Origin: Hyphomicrobiales bacterium
Lineage (GTDB): Bacteria; Pseudomonadota; Alphaproteobacteria; Rhizobiales; Rhizobiaceae
Assembly: GCA_900473185.1 (NCBI GenBank)
Contig: UCKU01000012.1
Coordinates: 255,265 to 319,264, forward strand
Length of the DNA stretch: 64,000 nucleotides
Reading direction: 5' to 3'
A program made the position numbers and the translations under genes. This document shows positions 24,361 through 33,034 of the stretch, piece after piece. A model generated the notes under the pieces. The model saw only the letters and a program-made list of their open reading frames with translations. It did not search any database and was not told the DNA's origin. Position 1 is the stretch's first letter. Each line of letters opens with the position of its first letter.

Positions 24361-26364
24361 ATGAGCCAACGCTCCTTCACGACGATCGAAAACCAGTGGA
24401 TCACGCTTGCGGACGGAACGCGCCTTGCCGCACGCATCTGGATGCCTGACGGCACGGATGCCGATCCGGTGCCGGCGGTCTTCGAATTCCTACCCTATCG
24501 CAAGCGCGACGGAACGAGCCTGCGCGATGAGTCGACCTATCCGGTCTTTGCCGCCGCCGGCATTGCCGGGGTGCGTGTCGATATTCGCGGCTCCGGTGAA
24601 TCCGAAGGCGTGATCGACGGCGAATATACCGAACTTGAGCTTGCTAATGCCTGCGAACTGATCGCCTGGATCGCCGCTCAACCATGGTGCAACGGCTCAG
24701 TCGGCATGATGGGCATTTCCTGGGGCGGGTTCAACAGCCTGCAGGTCGCAGCCCTTCGACCTCCGGCATTGAAGGCCGTCATCTCGATCGCCTCGACCGT
24801 CGACCGCTACAATGACGACATCCATTACAAGAACGGCTGTCACCTTTCCGCGCAACTCTCCTGGGCCGCGACCATGCTCGGCTACCAGTCTCGCTCGCCC
24901 GATCCAGCCATCGTCGGTGATCGCTGGAAGGACATGTGGCTGGAGCGGCTGGAAAACGAGCCCTTTTTCATGGAGGAGTGGCTTAGTCACCAGCGACGCG
25001 ACGCCTTCTGGAAACACGGTTCGATCTGCGAGGATTTCTCAGGCGTCGATATCCCGGCGCTGGTGATTGCAGGCTGGGCCGACGGCTATCGCAATACGCC
25101 GCTGAAGGCGATTGCGGGGCTTGGGACAGGAGCTAAGGCGCTGATTGGTCCCTGGGTTCACAAATATCCGCATTTCGCCTTTCCAAAGCCGCGCGCCGAT
25201 TTCCATGGCGAAGCGATCGCGTGGTGGAACTGCTGGCTGCGTGGCGAAGAGAACGGTGCGGAAAATACGCCACAGCTTCGCGCCTATATTCTCGATGCCG
25301 TGCGCCCTGCCCCACGCCGCGATGCCGATCCCGGTTTCTGGGTCGCCATGGACGCATGGCGCGCACCGGCAATGCAATTCTTCCGCGTCGGTTCGTCGGG
25401 CCGGATCGAGGAAGGTAAGGCCGAGCCGCAGGCATTGGCGCACGAGGTCCATCTGCGCTCGCCGCTCGATACCGGAACGGCATCGGGGGAATATTTCACG
25501 CTGAAACCGGATGCTGAAATGGCCATCGACCAGCGCGGGGACGATGCCGGTTCGCTCATATTCGAGACCGCGCCACTTGCCGAAGATCACGACTATCTCG
25601 GCCAGCCTGTTGTTACCCTGGCGCTTCGCTGTGAGGAGAGGACCGCAAATCTCTGCGTGCGGCTCGTCGACGTGCATGAAGATGGTACCGCGACACGCGT
25701 TTCCTTCGGCGTCCTCAATCTTGCTCATCGGGATGGCAATGCCGAGCCCAAACCCATGACGAGCGGAGAGCGGACGACGGTGCGCCTGCTGCTCGACGCC
25801 TGCGGCTATCGCTTTCGCGCCGGCCATCGCATTCGTCTTTCGCTTTCGACGGCCTATTGGCCGATGATCCTACCGCCGCCGACTGATCCCGGCCTTGTCA
25901 TCGAGATGGCCTCGATCGAACTTGCCCTGCCGATACTTACCGATCATCGCCTCATCGCCGTGAAGGAGCCGGATAATCCCGATCCACTGCCGAAATATAT
26001 CGAGCATGCGCCGGCTGAGACCAAAAGGCAGGTCATCAGGGACCTTTCCGCCAATCGAACCGAATACCGCATTCACGAAGATACCGGCCTTTTCGAGCAT
26101 CCCGATACCGGGCTCAGTACGCGCCAGCTGCGGGATGAAACATGGTCGATTTCGCCGGCCGAACCGCTTTCGATGACGGGTCAATCTACCTGGACCTGCG
26201 ACATGCAGCGTCCCGGCTGGTCCGTGACGACGGTTGCGACCGCATCGATCGCCTGCACGGCAACGCACTGGATCATCGCCGCCACGGTCATCGCCCATGA
26301 AGGCGGGATAAAAATCTTCGAGAAGGATTTTGGCGAGACGGCAATCGCCCGCGATCTGATGTAG
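24361..26364 (+). CDS. CocE/NonD family hydrolase (X-Pro dipeptidyl-peptidase-like S15 fold)
   Basis: About 667 residues from the ATG at 24361, preceded by AAGGAAAA. A TTG at 24343 also opens the frame but is less likely. It has an N-terminal alpha/beta-hydrolase domain with the nucleophile elbow GMMGISWGGFNS and RVDIRGSGESEGV, and a C-terminal beta-sandwich (residues 400-560; RAGHRIRLSLSTAYWP) as in cocaine esterase and X-Pro dipeptidyl peptidases. The family cleaves acyl esters or amides. As the last gene of the carnitine/ABC series it could release carnitine or another amine from an ester or peptide after import. That is inference; a beta-lactam or peptide substrate is equally possible. 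Confidence 0.85.
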   Translation: MSQRSFTTIENQWITLADGTRLAARIWMPDGTDADPVPAVFEFLPYRKRDGTSLRDESTYPVFAAAGIAGVRVDIRGSGESEGVIDGEYTELELANACELIAWIAAQPWCNGSVGMMGISWGGFNSLQVAALRPPALKAVISIASTVDRYNDDIHYKNGCHLSAQLSWAATMLGYQSRSPDPAIVGDRWKDMWLERLENEPFFMEEWLSHQRRDAFWKHGSICEDFSGVDIPALVIAGWADGYRNTPLKAIAGLGTGAKALIGPWVHKYPHFAFPKPRADFHGEAIAWWNCWLRGEENGAENTPQLRAYILDAVRPAPRRDADPGFWVAMDAWRAPAMQFFRVGSSGRIEEGKAEPQALAHEVHLRSPLDTGTASGEYFTLKPDAEMAIDQRGDDAGSLIFETAPLAEDHDYLGQPVVTLALRCEERTANLCVRLVDVHEDGTATRVSFGVLNLAHRDGNAEPKPMTSGERTTVRLLLDACGYRFRAGHRIRLSLSTAYWPMILPPPTDPGLVIEMASIELALPILTDHRLIAVKEPDNPDPLPKYIEHAPAETKRQVIRDLSANRTEYRIHEDTGLFEHPDTGLSTRQLRDETWSISPAEPLSMTGQSTWTCDMQRPGWSVTTVATASIACTATHWIIAATVIAHEGGIKIFEKDFGETAIARDLM

Positions 26365-26367
26365 CTG

Positions 26368-27282
26368 TCAGCGCGAAGCGAAGAGCCGCACCGCCTCGCA
26401 TACCGCCTTGAAGCCTGCCCGCGCACCTTCGCTCATGTGGCGCGCGCGCAGCCACGCATGCACCATCTGCGGTTCCTCCCGGAACCAGACTTCCACGCCG
26501 GCCTCCGCAAGCCGGGCAGCGTAGTTGCGCCCGTCGTCTCGCAAAGGATCGAACCGCGCGACCGTGATGAAGGCGGGTGCAAGCCCCTCGACCGAACCCG
26601 CATGAAGCGGGGCGGCAACAGGATGGCGCGACGGAGCCTGCAGGACATCGCGATAGTAGGCGACATCAGCCGTGGTCAGGCCCGGCGCATTTGCCATTTC
26701 CACATAGGACCCCCTCTGCAGGTTGCCGCCCAATGCCGGATAGACGAGAACCTGACCGGAAATACCGGGTAGTGCCTCCTCCAGCGCCCTGATGGCGAGC
26801 CCGGCCGCCAGATTGGCGCCGGCGCTATCGCCGATAATGACGACTTTGCTGCCGACGGACGACAGCAGGTGTTTCAAGACGAGGAAGCAATCCTCGCTCT
26901 GCGCCGGCCAGCGGTGCTCGGGTGCCAGCCGGTAGTCGACGGAAACGAGTTCGGCGCCAGCAAAATCGGCGATTTCAGCGCAGATCGAGTGATGGCTTTC
27001 GAGCGAGCCGACAACAAAGCCTCCGCCGTGAAGATAGAGGAGAACGGTTGATGTGGTGATTGTTCGTGGCCGATACCGGCGGATCGGTATCCGCCGTACC
27101 ATGCCATCGGCGTAGACCAGCCCCTGCGGCAGAAAGTGGTCAAACCGCGCGCAGAGCGCATCGTACCATTCCCGTTGCAGCTGGATCGATGCTTCGACCG
27201 CGTCCGGTGGATAAAAGCCTTCGCAAATCTCCAGAAATTCCAGAATGCCCTCTTCGGTGGGCATCGGTCGGGCGATCGACAT
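26368..27282 (-). CDS. alpha/beta hydrolase of hormone-sensitive-lipase family (Abhydrolase_3)
   Basis: 304 residues from the ATG at 27282, chosen because GGAAGGA precedes it; an in-frame ATG further upstream (27444) gives a non-family extension. Motifs are the oxyanion-hole HGGGFVVGS (about residues 87-95), the nucleophile elbow GDSAGANLA (about 155-163) and a C-terminal His in PQMVHAWL. The family hydrolyses short-chain carboxylic esters. It is convergent with the CocE-type hydrolase (3 bp between stops) and diverges from the choline-sulfatase gene across 408 bp. It may process ester-linked choline or carnitine, by context only. Confidence 0.85.
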   Translation of the reverse strand: MSIARPMPTEEGILEFLEICEGFYPPDAVEASIQLQREWYDALCARFDHFLPQGLVYADGMVRRIPIRRYRPRTITTSTVLLYLHGGGFVVGSLESHHSICAEIADFAGAELVSVDYRLAPEHRWPAQSEDCFLVLKHLLSSVGSKVVIIGDSAGANLAAGLAIRALEEALPGISGQVLVYPALGGNLQRGSYVEMANAPGLTTADVAYYRDVLQAPSRHPVAAPLHAGSVEGLAPAFITVARFDPLRDDGRNYAARLAEAGVEVWFREEPQMVHAWLRARHMSEGARAGFKAVCEAVRLFASR

Positions 27283-27690
27283 GAAGATCCTTCCGCGTGC
27301 TCGCAAGATGCTGTCGAGGCGATGGCCAGCCAGCCAATACTGCATCATGCACGCGCTCCGCCGCGACGCCTGTCTTGCCGCGACCCTTGGTGTCGCCGGC
27401 AAGTCTGTCGCTGGAAAACAGACCCGTGCGCTTGTCCGGAACAACCGATGTCGGCGAGGCGATAGTGCGCGGTCACTCGGTCGGCTATTGTCGATGTATC
27501 AATTGCGACCCACGCCGCCGAGAGGATCACTCATGCGACGACCAGTGCCGCTTCTGAAGAGGATAATGGATCCGATCGGCACTTGCCCCGCCGACAAGAC
27601 GGTTCCGTCAGACGTTCGCCAACTGGTGGTGGACACATCCGTAAGCCCTTCCGCCTAAAAGCCATCGAACACGAGCAGCAGCGACATATC
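27283..27690. promoter_or_regulatory. 408-bp divergent intergenic region before the choline sulfatase gene
   Basis: No gene is supported here. A frame enters from 27583 in phase with the sulfatase, but its residues are unlike any sulfatase N-terminus. The region should hold the promoters of the hydrolase (left) and the sulfatase (right). I found no clear palindromic operator, and no regulator gene is adjacent. Confidence 0.4.
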
Positions 27691-29205
27691 ATGGCCCGTC
27701 CCAATATTCTCATCATCATGGTCGACCAACTGAACGGCACGCTGTTTCCGGACGGGCCGGCCGACTTCCTGCATGCACCACATCTCAAGGCACTCGCGGC
27801 ACGTTCAGTCCGCTTTGCCAATAGCTACACGGCAAGCCCTCTGTGTGCTCCGGCGCGCGCCTCCTTCATGTCGGGTCAGCTACCGAGCCGAACGCGCGTC
27901 TACGACAATGCGGCCGAATTTGCCTCCGACATTCCGACCTATGCGCATCATCTCAGGTCTGCCGGCTATCACACCAGCCTGTCGGGCAAGATGCATTTCG
28001 TCGGCCCCGACCAGCTGCACGGCTTCGAGGAACGCCTGACGACCGATATCTACCCGGCAGATTTTGGCTGGACACCCGATTACCGCAAGCCCGGAGAGCG
28101 TATCGACTGGTGGTATCATAATCTCGGCTCGGTCACCGGCGCGGGGGTCGCGGAGATCACCAATCAGCTGGAGTATGACGACGAAGTCGCCTACAATGCC
28201 ACCCGCAAGCTCTACGACCTGTCACGCCGGCAGGACGAGCGTCCCTGGTGCCTGACCGTCAGTTTCACCCATCCTCACGATCCCTATGTCGCCAGGCGCA
28301 AATTCTGGGATCTCTACGAGGACTGCCCGGCCCTTGACCCGAATGTTCCGGCACTGCCTTTCGACCAGATGGATCCGCATTCGCAGCGTCTGCTCGAAGC
28401 CTGCGACTATACGGCCTTCAATATTACCGCCGAGCAGATTCGCCGGGCCAGGCGCGGCTATTTCGCCAACATCTCCTATATCGACGAGAAAGTCGGGGAA
28501 ATCCTCGAAGTGCTGGAGCGGGGGCGGATGCGCGACAATACCGTCATCCTGTTCGTCTCGGACCATGGGGACATGCTCGGCGAGCGCGGCCTATGGTTCA
28601 AGATGTGCTTCTTCGACGGGTCTGCGCGCGTGCCGCTGATGATATCGGCACCCGACTGGCAGCCCACCTTGATCGATCAGCCGGTCTCCACTCTTGACGT
28701 CACACCGACGCTCGCATGCCTTGCCGGCCTGGATATTTCGGCGATTGCCAAATGGACGGATGGCGAAGATTTGGCGCAACTGCTGAATGGCGCGAAAGCC
28801 CGCAGTCCGGTTCTGATGGAATATGCCGCCGAAGGATCGATCGCACCGCTGGTGGGCATTCGCGCCGGGCGCTTCAAACTGACGGTCTGCGAGAAGGATG
28901 CACCCCTGCTGTTCGACCTTCGGGCCGATCCCCACGAGCTTGTCAATCTGGCCGGAGATCCGGCCTATGCGAACACGCTGGGCACGCTTCTCGATCAGGC
29001 GAAGCTACGTTGGGACCTTGCAGCTTTCGATGAAGCGGTTCGAGAAAGTCAGGCTCGGCGCTGGGTCGTCTATCCGGCCTTGCGCGAGGGAGCCTACTAC
29101 CCCTGGGATTATCAACCCCTGCAGAAAGCCGCCGAGCGATATATGCGCAATCATATGGATCTGAACGTGCTGGAGGAAAACCAGCGGTTTCCTCGGGGCG
29201 AATGA
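27691..29205 (+). CDS. betC: choline-sulfatase
   Basis: 504 residues from the ATG at 27691 (MARPNILIIMVDQLNG), the usual BetC length. The sulfatase signature LCAPARASFMSG carries Cys52 in C-x-P-x-R, the residue converted to formylglycine by a maturase not present in this window. Metal ligands are the MVDQ of the N-terminus and FVSDHGDMLGERGLWFKM. The choline-sulfatase-type C-terminus (WVVYPALREGAYYPWDYQP) is present. The enzyme turns choline-O-sulfate into choline plus sulfate, feeding choline to betaine. betA, betB and betI are not in the window. It lacks a signal peptide, so it acts in the cytoplasm. Confidence 0.9.
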   Translation: MARPNILIIMVDQLNGTLFPDGPADFLHAPHLKALAARSVRFANSYTASPLCAPARASFMSGQLPSRTRVYDNAAEFASDIPTYAHHLRSAGYHTSLSGKMHFVGPDQLHGFEERLTTDIYPADFGWTPDYRKPGERIDWWYHNLGSVTGAGVAEITNQLEYDDEVAYNATRKLYDLSRRQDERPWCLTVSFTHPHDPYVARRKFWDLYEDCPALDPNVPALPFDQMDPHSQRLLEACDYTAFNITAEQIRRARRGYFANISYIDEKVGEILEVLERGRMRDNTVILFVSDHGDMLGERGLWFKMCFFDGSARVPLMISAPDWQPTLIDQPVSTLDVTPTLACLAGLDISAIAKWTDGEDLAQLLNGAKARSPVLMEYAAEGSIAPLVGIRAGRFKLTVCEKDAPLLFDLRADPHELVNLAGDPAYANTLGTLLDQAKLRWDLAAFDEAVRESQARRWVVYPALREGAYYPWDYQPLQKAAERYMRNHMDLNVLEENQRFPRGE

Positions 29206-29350
29206 CGCTCAGGCACGCCATTGGGTACTACATGCATCCACCGGCCTGACCACCCGCACACCGCACCTTCCTCAAGCGCGCAACCATCTCTGCGACGGGC
29301 CGTCTATCGATGCAGCGTTTGCGGCCATCAATCCCGATCCAAAGCCTTGC

Positions 29351-30601
29351 TCAAACCTCGGTTTCCAGGATTTCGATCGTCGACAGCAGTAGCATGCGTG
29401 CCCCCGAGACTACATGATGCGGCGCCGCATATTCGGCTTCGTTATGGCTGAGACCATCGCGGCAAGGCACGAAGATCATTGCTGCTGGCGCGACCCGGTT
29501 GACGAACAGTGCATCATGGAAGGCACCTGACGACATTCTCCTGGTTGCCAGTCCGCCTTTTACTGCGGCCCTGTCCAATGCATCCAGCACCTTTTGAGGA
29601 AAGTTGGCCGGCGGCATATTGAAGGTCTGCCTGAGCGCAACCTGGCAACGTTCCGCTCCGGCACGGTCGCTGAAGACCTGCTCGATGGTCGCGCTCAGCC
29701 GATCAATCTCCGATGGATCCGGATGCCGGATGTCGATGGTGCATCGCGCCGTCTGCGGGATGGCGTTGATGGCACCGGGTTCTACGGCGAGACATCCGAC
29801 GGTAAATCGGGCACGCTCGTCCCGAGGCATGATACTGGCGTATAGGCCGTCGAGGGCGGCTATCATCGCGCGAAGCGGATCGCGGCGATAGTCGAGCGCG
29901 GTGGTCCCGGCATGGGCGGTCTGGCCCGAGACTGTCGCTTCCAGCCACCGCGTCCCCTGAATGCCGGTGACGATACCGACAGGGATATCCTCTTTCTCCA
30001 AAGAAGGTCCCTGCTCTATATGCACTTCGAGATATGCGTAAGCAGGAAAGCCGAGGGCGCGCATCGCGGCCTGCGGAAGGCTGGCAAGGGTTGCTCTCAA
30101 CTCGTCGTCAAACCGCGCGCCGTCGGTTGCGATGAGGTCGTACCATACAAACGGAATTTCGCCCGCCGAGAAGGCTGATGACCCCATGCAGCCGGGTGCG
30201 AAGCGGCATCCCTCCTCGTTGGTCCAGGCAACCACCTCGATCGGCCTTCCGGTTTCAACGCCAGCATCCTCGAGGCTTTCCAGGACCTCGAAGGCCGACA
30301 GCGTTCCGAGCGCACCATCAAAGCGGCCTCCAGACGGCTGGCTGTCGAGGTGGCTGCCGATCAGGAGCGGCGGTGCCGCCTCGTCCCTGCCCGGGCGGCG
30401 AATGAAGAGATTGGCGGCGGGATCCTGGAACACGCCGAAACCGCGCGCCTCTGCCAACTCTGCCAGCAGCAACCGGGCCTTTCGATCGAGCTCCGTCAAA
30501 GCCTGGCGATTGACACCGCCGCCCGCGGTCGCGCCGATCTCTGCAAACCGATCCAGGCGTTCCAGCAGACGTTCTCCATTGATAACGGGATTGCCATTCA
30601 T
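29351..30601 (-). CDS. Zn-dependent M20-family amidohydrolase (N-carbamoyl-L-amino-acid hydrolase / allantoate amidohydrolase type)
   Basis: 416 residues from the ATG at 30601 (MNGNPVINGERLLERLDRF), which is 11 bp after the upstream TenA stop. The longer open frame runs through the tenA gene and is rejected. Metal-ligand motifs are IGSHLDSQPSGGRFDG, TNEEGCRFAPGCMGS, VEIDxR-like CTIDIRHPDP and the C-terminal DGLSHNEAEYA. The family cleaves N-carbamoyl or ureido C-N bonds, and relatives act as deformylases. It is the last gene of a btpA-tenA-M20 operon. In B. subtilis an M20 enzyme (YlmB) and TenA act in sequence on thiamin-derived pyrimidines, one possible reading here. Confidence 0.87.
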   Translation of the reverse strand: MNGNPVINGERLLERLDRFAEIGATAGGGVNRQALTELDRKARLLLAELAEARGFGVFQDPAANLFIRRPGRDEAAPPLLIGSHLDSQPSGGRFDGALGTLSAFEVLESLEDAGVETGRPIEVVAWTNEEGCRFAPGCMGSSAFSAGEIPFVWYDLIATDGARFDDELRATLASLPQAAMRALGFPAYAYLEVHIEQGPSLEKEDIPVGIVTGIQGTRWLEATVSGQTAHAGTTALDYRRDPLRAMIAALDGLYASIMPRDERARFTVGCLAVEPGAINAIPQTARCTIDIRHPDPSEIDRLSATIEQVFSDRAGAERCQVALRQTFNMPPANFPQKVLDALDRAAVKGGLATRRMSSGAFHDALFVNRVAPAAMIFVPCRDGLSHNEAEYAAPHHVVSGARMLLLSTIEILETEV

Positions 30602-30612
30602 GGCGCGGGCTC

Positions 30613-31254
30613 TCAGGAATAGGCTGCTTCGTGGAAGTCGATCTCGAGGCGTTGGGCACGGCCGAAAATGGCGCTCAATCGCTTGCGTTCGGCAAGATCC
30701 ATCGTCTCGCCGGCCTCGTCCAGCACCGCCTTCAGCCAGCGCGCCTGCGCTTCGAATTCCGGTTCGGCATGAAGCCTGACCCATTCCTTGAGAAGTGGAT
30801 CGCTGATGGCCGCTCTGTCGGCCTCGGTCGACCAGGTCCAGTACATCCATTCGGCGGCAAACATGGCGGCAATCGTGTCGAGAAAGCCGCCGTCACGGGC
30901 AATCGCCAGCATTCCCTCTCGGAACGCAGCGACATCGGCCCGGCCGGTATCATAGCTGGCGGGGTCGATGGCGCGAGCTGCGAAGGTCTTCTCGAAATAG
31001 GCAATCTGCTGGTTTGCAAGCGCGTCCAGCACACCGATCAGCCAGCGCTTCTCCTCGATGGTGCCGGCATTTGCGGTGGCATAGGAGAAGATCGAAATCG
31101 CCGTATCGACGAAGGCGCCCTCGAAAACGAGATATCGTTCGAAGGCCTCCTTCGGGAGGCGGTCAGCCTTGATGTCTTCGACGAAGCGGTGGTGCACCAT
31201 GGCTTCGAAGACGTCGCGGTTCTCGTCGAGCATCTGTTCGGAGAGAGAGACCAT
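30613..31254 (-). CDS. TenA-family protein lacking the catalytic cysteine (TenA_E-like)
   Basis: 213 residues from the ATG at 31254 (MVSLSEQMLDENRDVF), 5 bp after the upstream BtpA stop. It has the all-helical TenA/THI-4 fold pattern, with HHRFVEDIKADRLP near residue 25 and the C-terminal EIDFHEAAY. The catalytic Cys of classical TenA (in LPCYWLYY of B. subtilis TenA) is replaced: the local sequence here is FAAEWMYW, with Ala134 and Glu135. Cys-less TenA_E proteins exist and have been linked to salvage of formylamino- and amino-pyrimidines from damaged thiamin. Function here is therefore amine-hydrolase-like but uncertain. Confidence 0.85.
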   Translation of the reverse strand: MVSLSEQMLDENRDVFEAMVHHRFVEDIKADRLPKEAFERYLVFEGAFVDTAISIFSYATANAGTIEEKRWLIGVLDALANQQIAYFEKTFAARAIDPASYDTGRADVAAFREGMLAIARDGGFLDTIAAMFAAEWMYWTWSTEADRAAISDPLLKEWVRLHAEPEFEAQARWLKAVLDEAGETMDLAERKRLSAIFGRAQRLEIDFHEAAYS

Positions 31255-31259
31255 GATCG

Positions 31260-32102
31260 TCACGACTCCAGACCGGGTTTTGCGGCTTCGACGAAGGCTG
31301 CGACACGGGCGGGCTCCACAGGGTTCCACCAGACGCCACCCTCCTTCAGCGAAGAAGCGACGATGACGCCGTTGGTGCGCTTGAGGATCTCGACGATATT
31401 ATCCTTGGTCACGCCCGAGCCGACGAGCAATGGAAGATGGGTTGCAGCACCGATTTCCTCGATCTCCTCCATCGTTGCACTGTTGCCCGTTCGCTGGCCA
31501 GTAGCGATCACCACATCCGCATCGAAGAAGGCCAAATCGCGGGTCAGTTCATCGATCGTCCGGTCAGCGGTGATGGCGTGTGCCCCATGCTTGACGTGGC
31601 TGTCGGCAAACACCTTGATATGTTCGGCACGCAGCAGCGAGCGATAGCGCATGGCCTCGGCAGCGCGGCCCTCCATGAAGCCTTCATTGGCGACATAGGC
31701 GTTCGCCCACTGGTTGACGCGGATGAAGCGTGCGCCGCCGGCGGCCGCGATCGCGAAAGCGGGGATCGGCGCATTGGCAAGCACATTGATGCCGAGCGGT
31801 ACGCCGACAGCACGAGAGATGCGGTCGGTTACAACAGACATGAAGGCTGCAGTTTCATGGCCGATATCCTCGGGCTTGGAAAAGGGGATATCGCCGTGAT
31901 TTTCGACGATCAATCCATGAATGCCGCCTTTGACAAGCGCCTCCGCATCGCGCATGCAGGCGTCGTAGATCAAATCCATTGCCGCGTTGCGGTAGCGTGG
32001 AGCACCCGGGAAGGGCGGGCAATGGATCATGCCGATCAGCGCCTTGTCAGTGCCGAATATTTCCCGTATGGCGCTTGTGGCCTTATCCGATATCTGCTGC
32101 AT
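31260..32102 (-). CDS. BtpA/SgcQ family protein
   Basis: A 280-residue protein recognisable as BtpA/SgcQ by ALIGMIHCPPFPGAPRY near residue 20, GLIVENHGDIPF, LGINVLANAP and the C-terminal LPLLVGSGVTKDNIVE. The family has a predicted TIM-barrel fold. BtpA was linked to photosystem I biogenesis in cyanobacteria, and SgcQ sits in a cryptic carbohydrate operon of E. coli; neither has a defined reaction. GAAGGGAAAG precedes the start. The start lies 26 bp from the divergent PfkB kinase start. It leads the operon with tenA and the M20 hydrolase, so it is probably an enzyme of the same catabolic route. Confidence 0.87.
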   Translation of the reverse strand: MQQISDKATSAIREIFGTDKALIGMIHCPPFPGAPRYRNAAMDLIYDACMRDAEALVKGGIHGLIVENHGDIPFSKPEDIGHETAAFMSVVTDRISRAVGVPLGINVLANAPIPAFAIAAAGGARFIRVNQWANAYVANEGFMEGRAAEAMRYRSLLRAEHIKVFADSHVKHGAHAITADRTIDELTRDLAFFDADVVIATGQRTGNSATMEEIEEIGAATHLPLLVGSGVTKDNIVEILKRTNGVIVASSLKEGGVWWNPVEPARVAAFVEAAKPGLES

Positions 32103-32128
32103 TTTTCTTTCCCTTCTGAAAGCCCGCC

Positions 32129-33031
32129 ATGCGTGCCTATGTCATCGGTAACGTCGCCATCGACGAAACCATTTCTGTAATGTCCATGCCCGAAGCGGGC
32201 GCCTCGATCCTCGGTCGGGAGGAAACCCGCGACCTCGGCGGCAAGGGCGCCAATCAGGCCGTCGTAATGGGCCGCACCGGCCTTCCCACGACGCTTGTCA
32301 CAGCCGTCGGCGAGGATTTTCGCGCCCAGACGATCCGCGACCAGCTTGCTGGTGAAGCGCTGGACGCCCGACTGTTGGGCAGCCCTCACCGCTCCAGCGA
32401 CTTCTCCATCATCTTCACGACGCCCGATGGCGAAAACGCCATCGTCACGACAACGGACTCGGCCGAAGCCTTGACCCTGTCCGAGGCGCTTGCCCCGCTC
32501 GGCGATGCGGTCGGCGGCGACCTCGTCGTGCTGCAGGGCAATCTCAGCGAAGGGGTCACCCGCGGCATTCTGGCCGAAGCCAGACGCCGCGGTCTGACGA
32601 CCGCCTTCAACCCATCGCCGCTCAGGCCCTATTTCGCCGAGCTCTGGCCGCTCATCGACATCGCCTTTCTCAACAGGGGCGAGGCCGAAAGCCTGACCGG
32701 ATCATCCGGCGAGGCCGCGATCCACCGCCTCGCCGAAGCCGGGGTGGCGCAGACCGTGCTCACACTCGGCGGCAACGGGGCAATCCTTGCCAGCGGCAAT
32801 CAGGTGCTGGCAACCATTCCTGCCCGTGTCACAGAGGTCGTCGATACGACCGGCGCCGGCGACACATTCATGGCCGTCGCCCTCGCCTCTGCCGCACTCA
32901 GATCGACCACGCTCGACGCCAAAGCCATTCACCATGCAACTGCGGCGGCGGCCATTACCGTCAGCCGCCGCGGAACGCGTTCGGCCTTTCCGAGCAGGAC
33001 AGAACTCGCCGGCATCCTCGCCGGCGAATGA
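32129..33031 (+). CDS. PfkB-family carbohydrate kinase (ribokinase-like)
   Basis: A 300-residue kinase beginning MRAYVIGNVAIDETI. It has the ribokinase N-terminal substrate loop DLGGKGANQAVVMGR (about residues 35-50) and the C-terminal PfkB signature VVDTTGAGDTFMAVAL, whose GAGD forms the anion hole with catalytic Asp. It likely phosphorylates a pentose, nucleoside or related hydroxymethyl compound. It is transcribed opposite to its neighbours on both sides, with 26 bp to BtpA's start and 3 bp to the GATase-like gene's end. This leaves little room for its own promoter. Confidence 0.9.
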   Translation: MRAYVIGNVAIDETISVMSMPEAGASILGREETRDLGGKGANQAVVMGRTGLPTTLVTAVGEDFRAQTIRDQLAGEALDARLLGSPHRSSDFSIIFTTPDGENAIVTTTDSAEALTLSEALAPLGDAVGGDLVVLQGNLSEGVTRGILAEARRRGLTTAFNPSPLRPYFAELWPLIDIAFLNRGEAESLTGSSGEAAIHRLAEAGVAQTVLTLGGNGAILASGNQVLATIPARVTEVVDTTGAGDTFMAVALASAALRSTTLDAKAIHHATAAAAITVSRRGTRSAFPSRTELAGILAGE

Positions 33032-33034
33032 CGC

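Noticed and set aside
29351..30850. 499-codon minus frame over the M20 hydrolase and tenA
   Set aside because: The start at 30601 gives family-normal length; upstream codons are a shadow of tenA.
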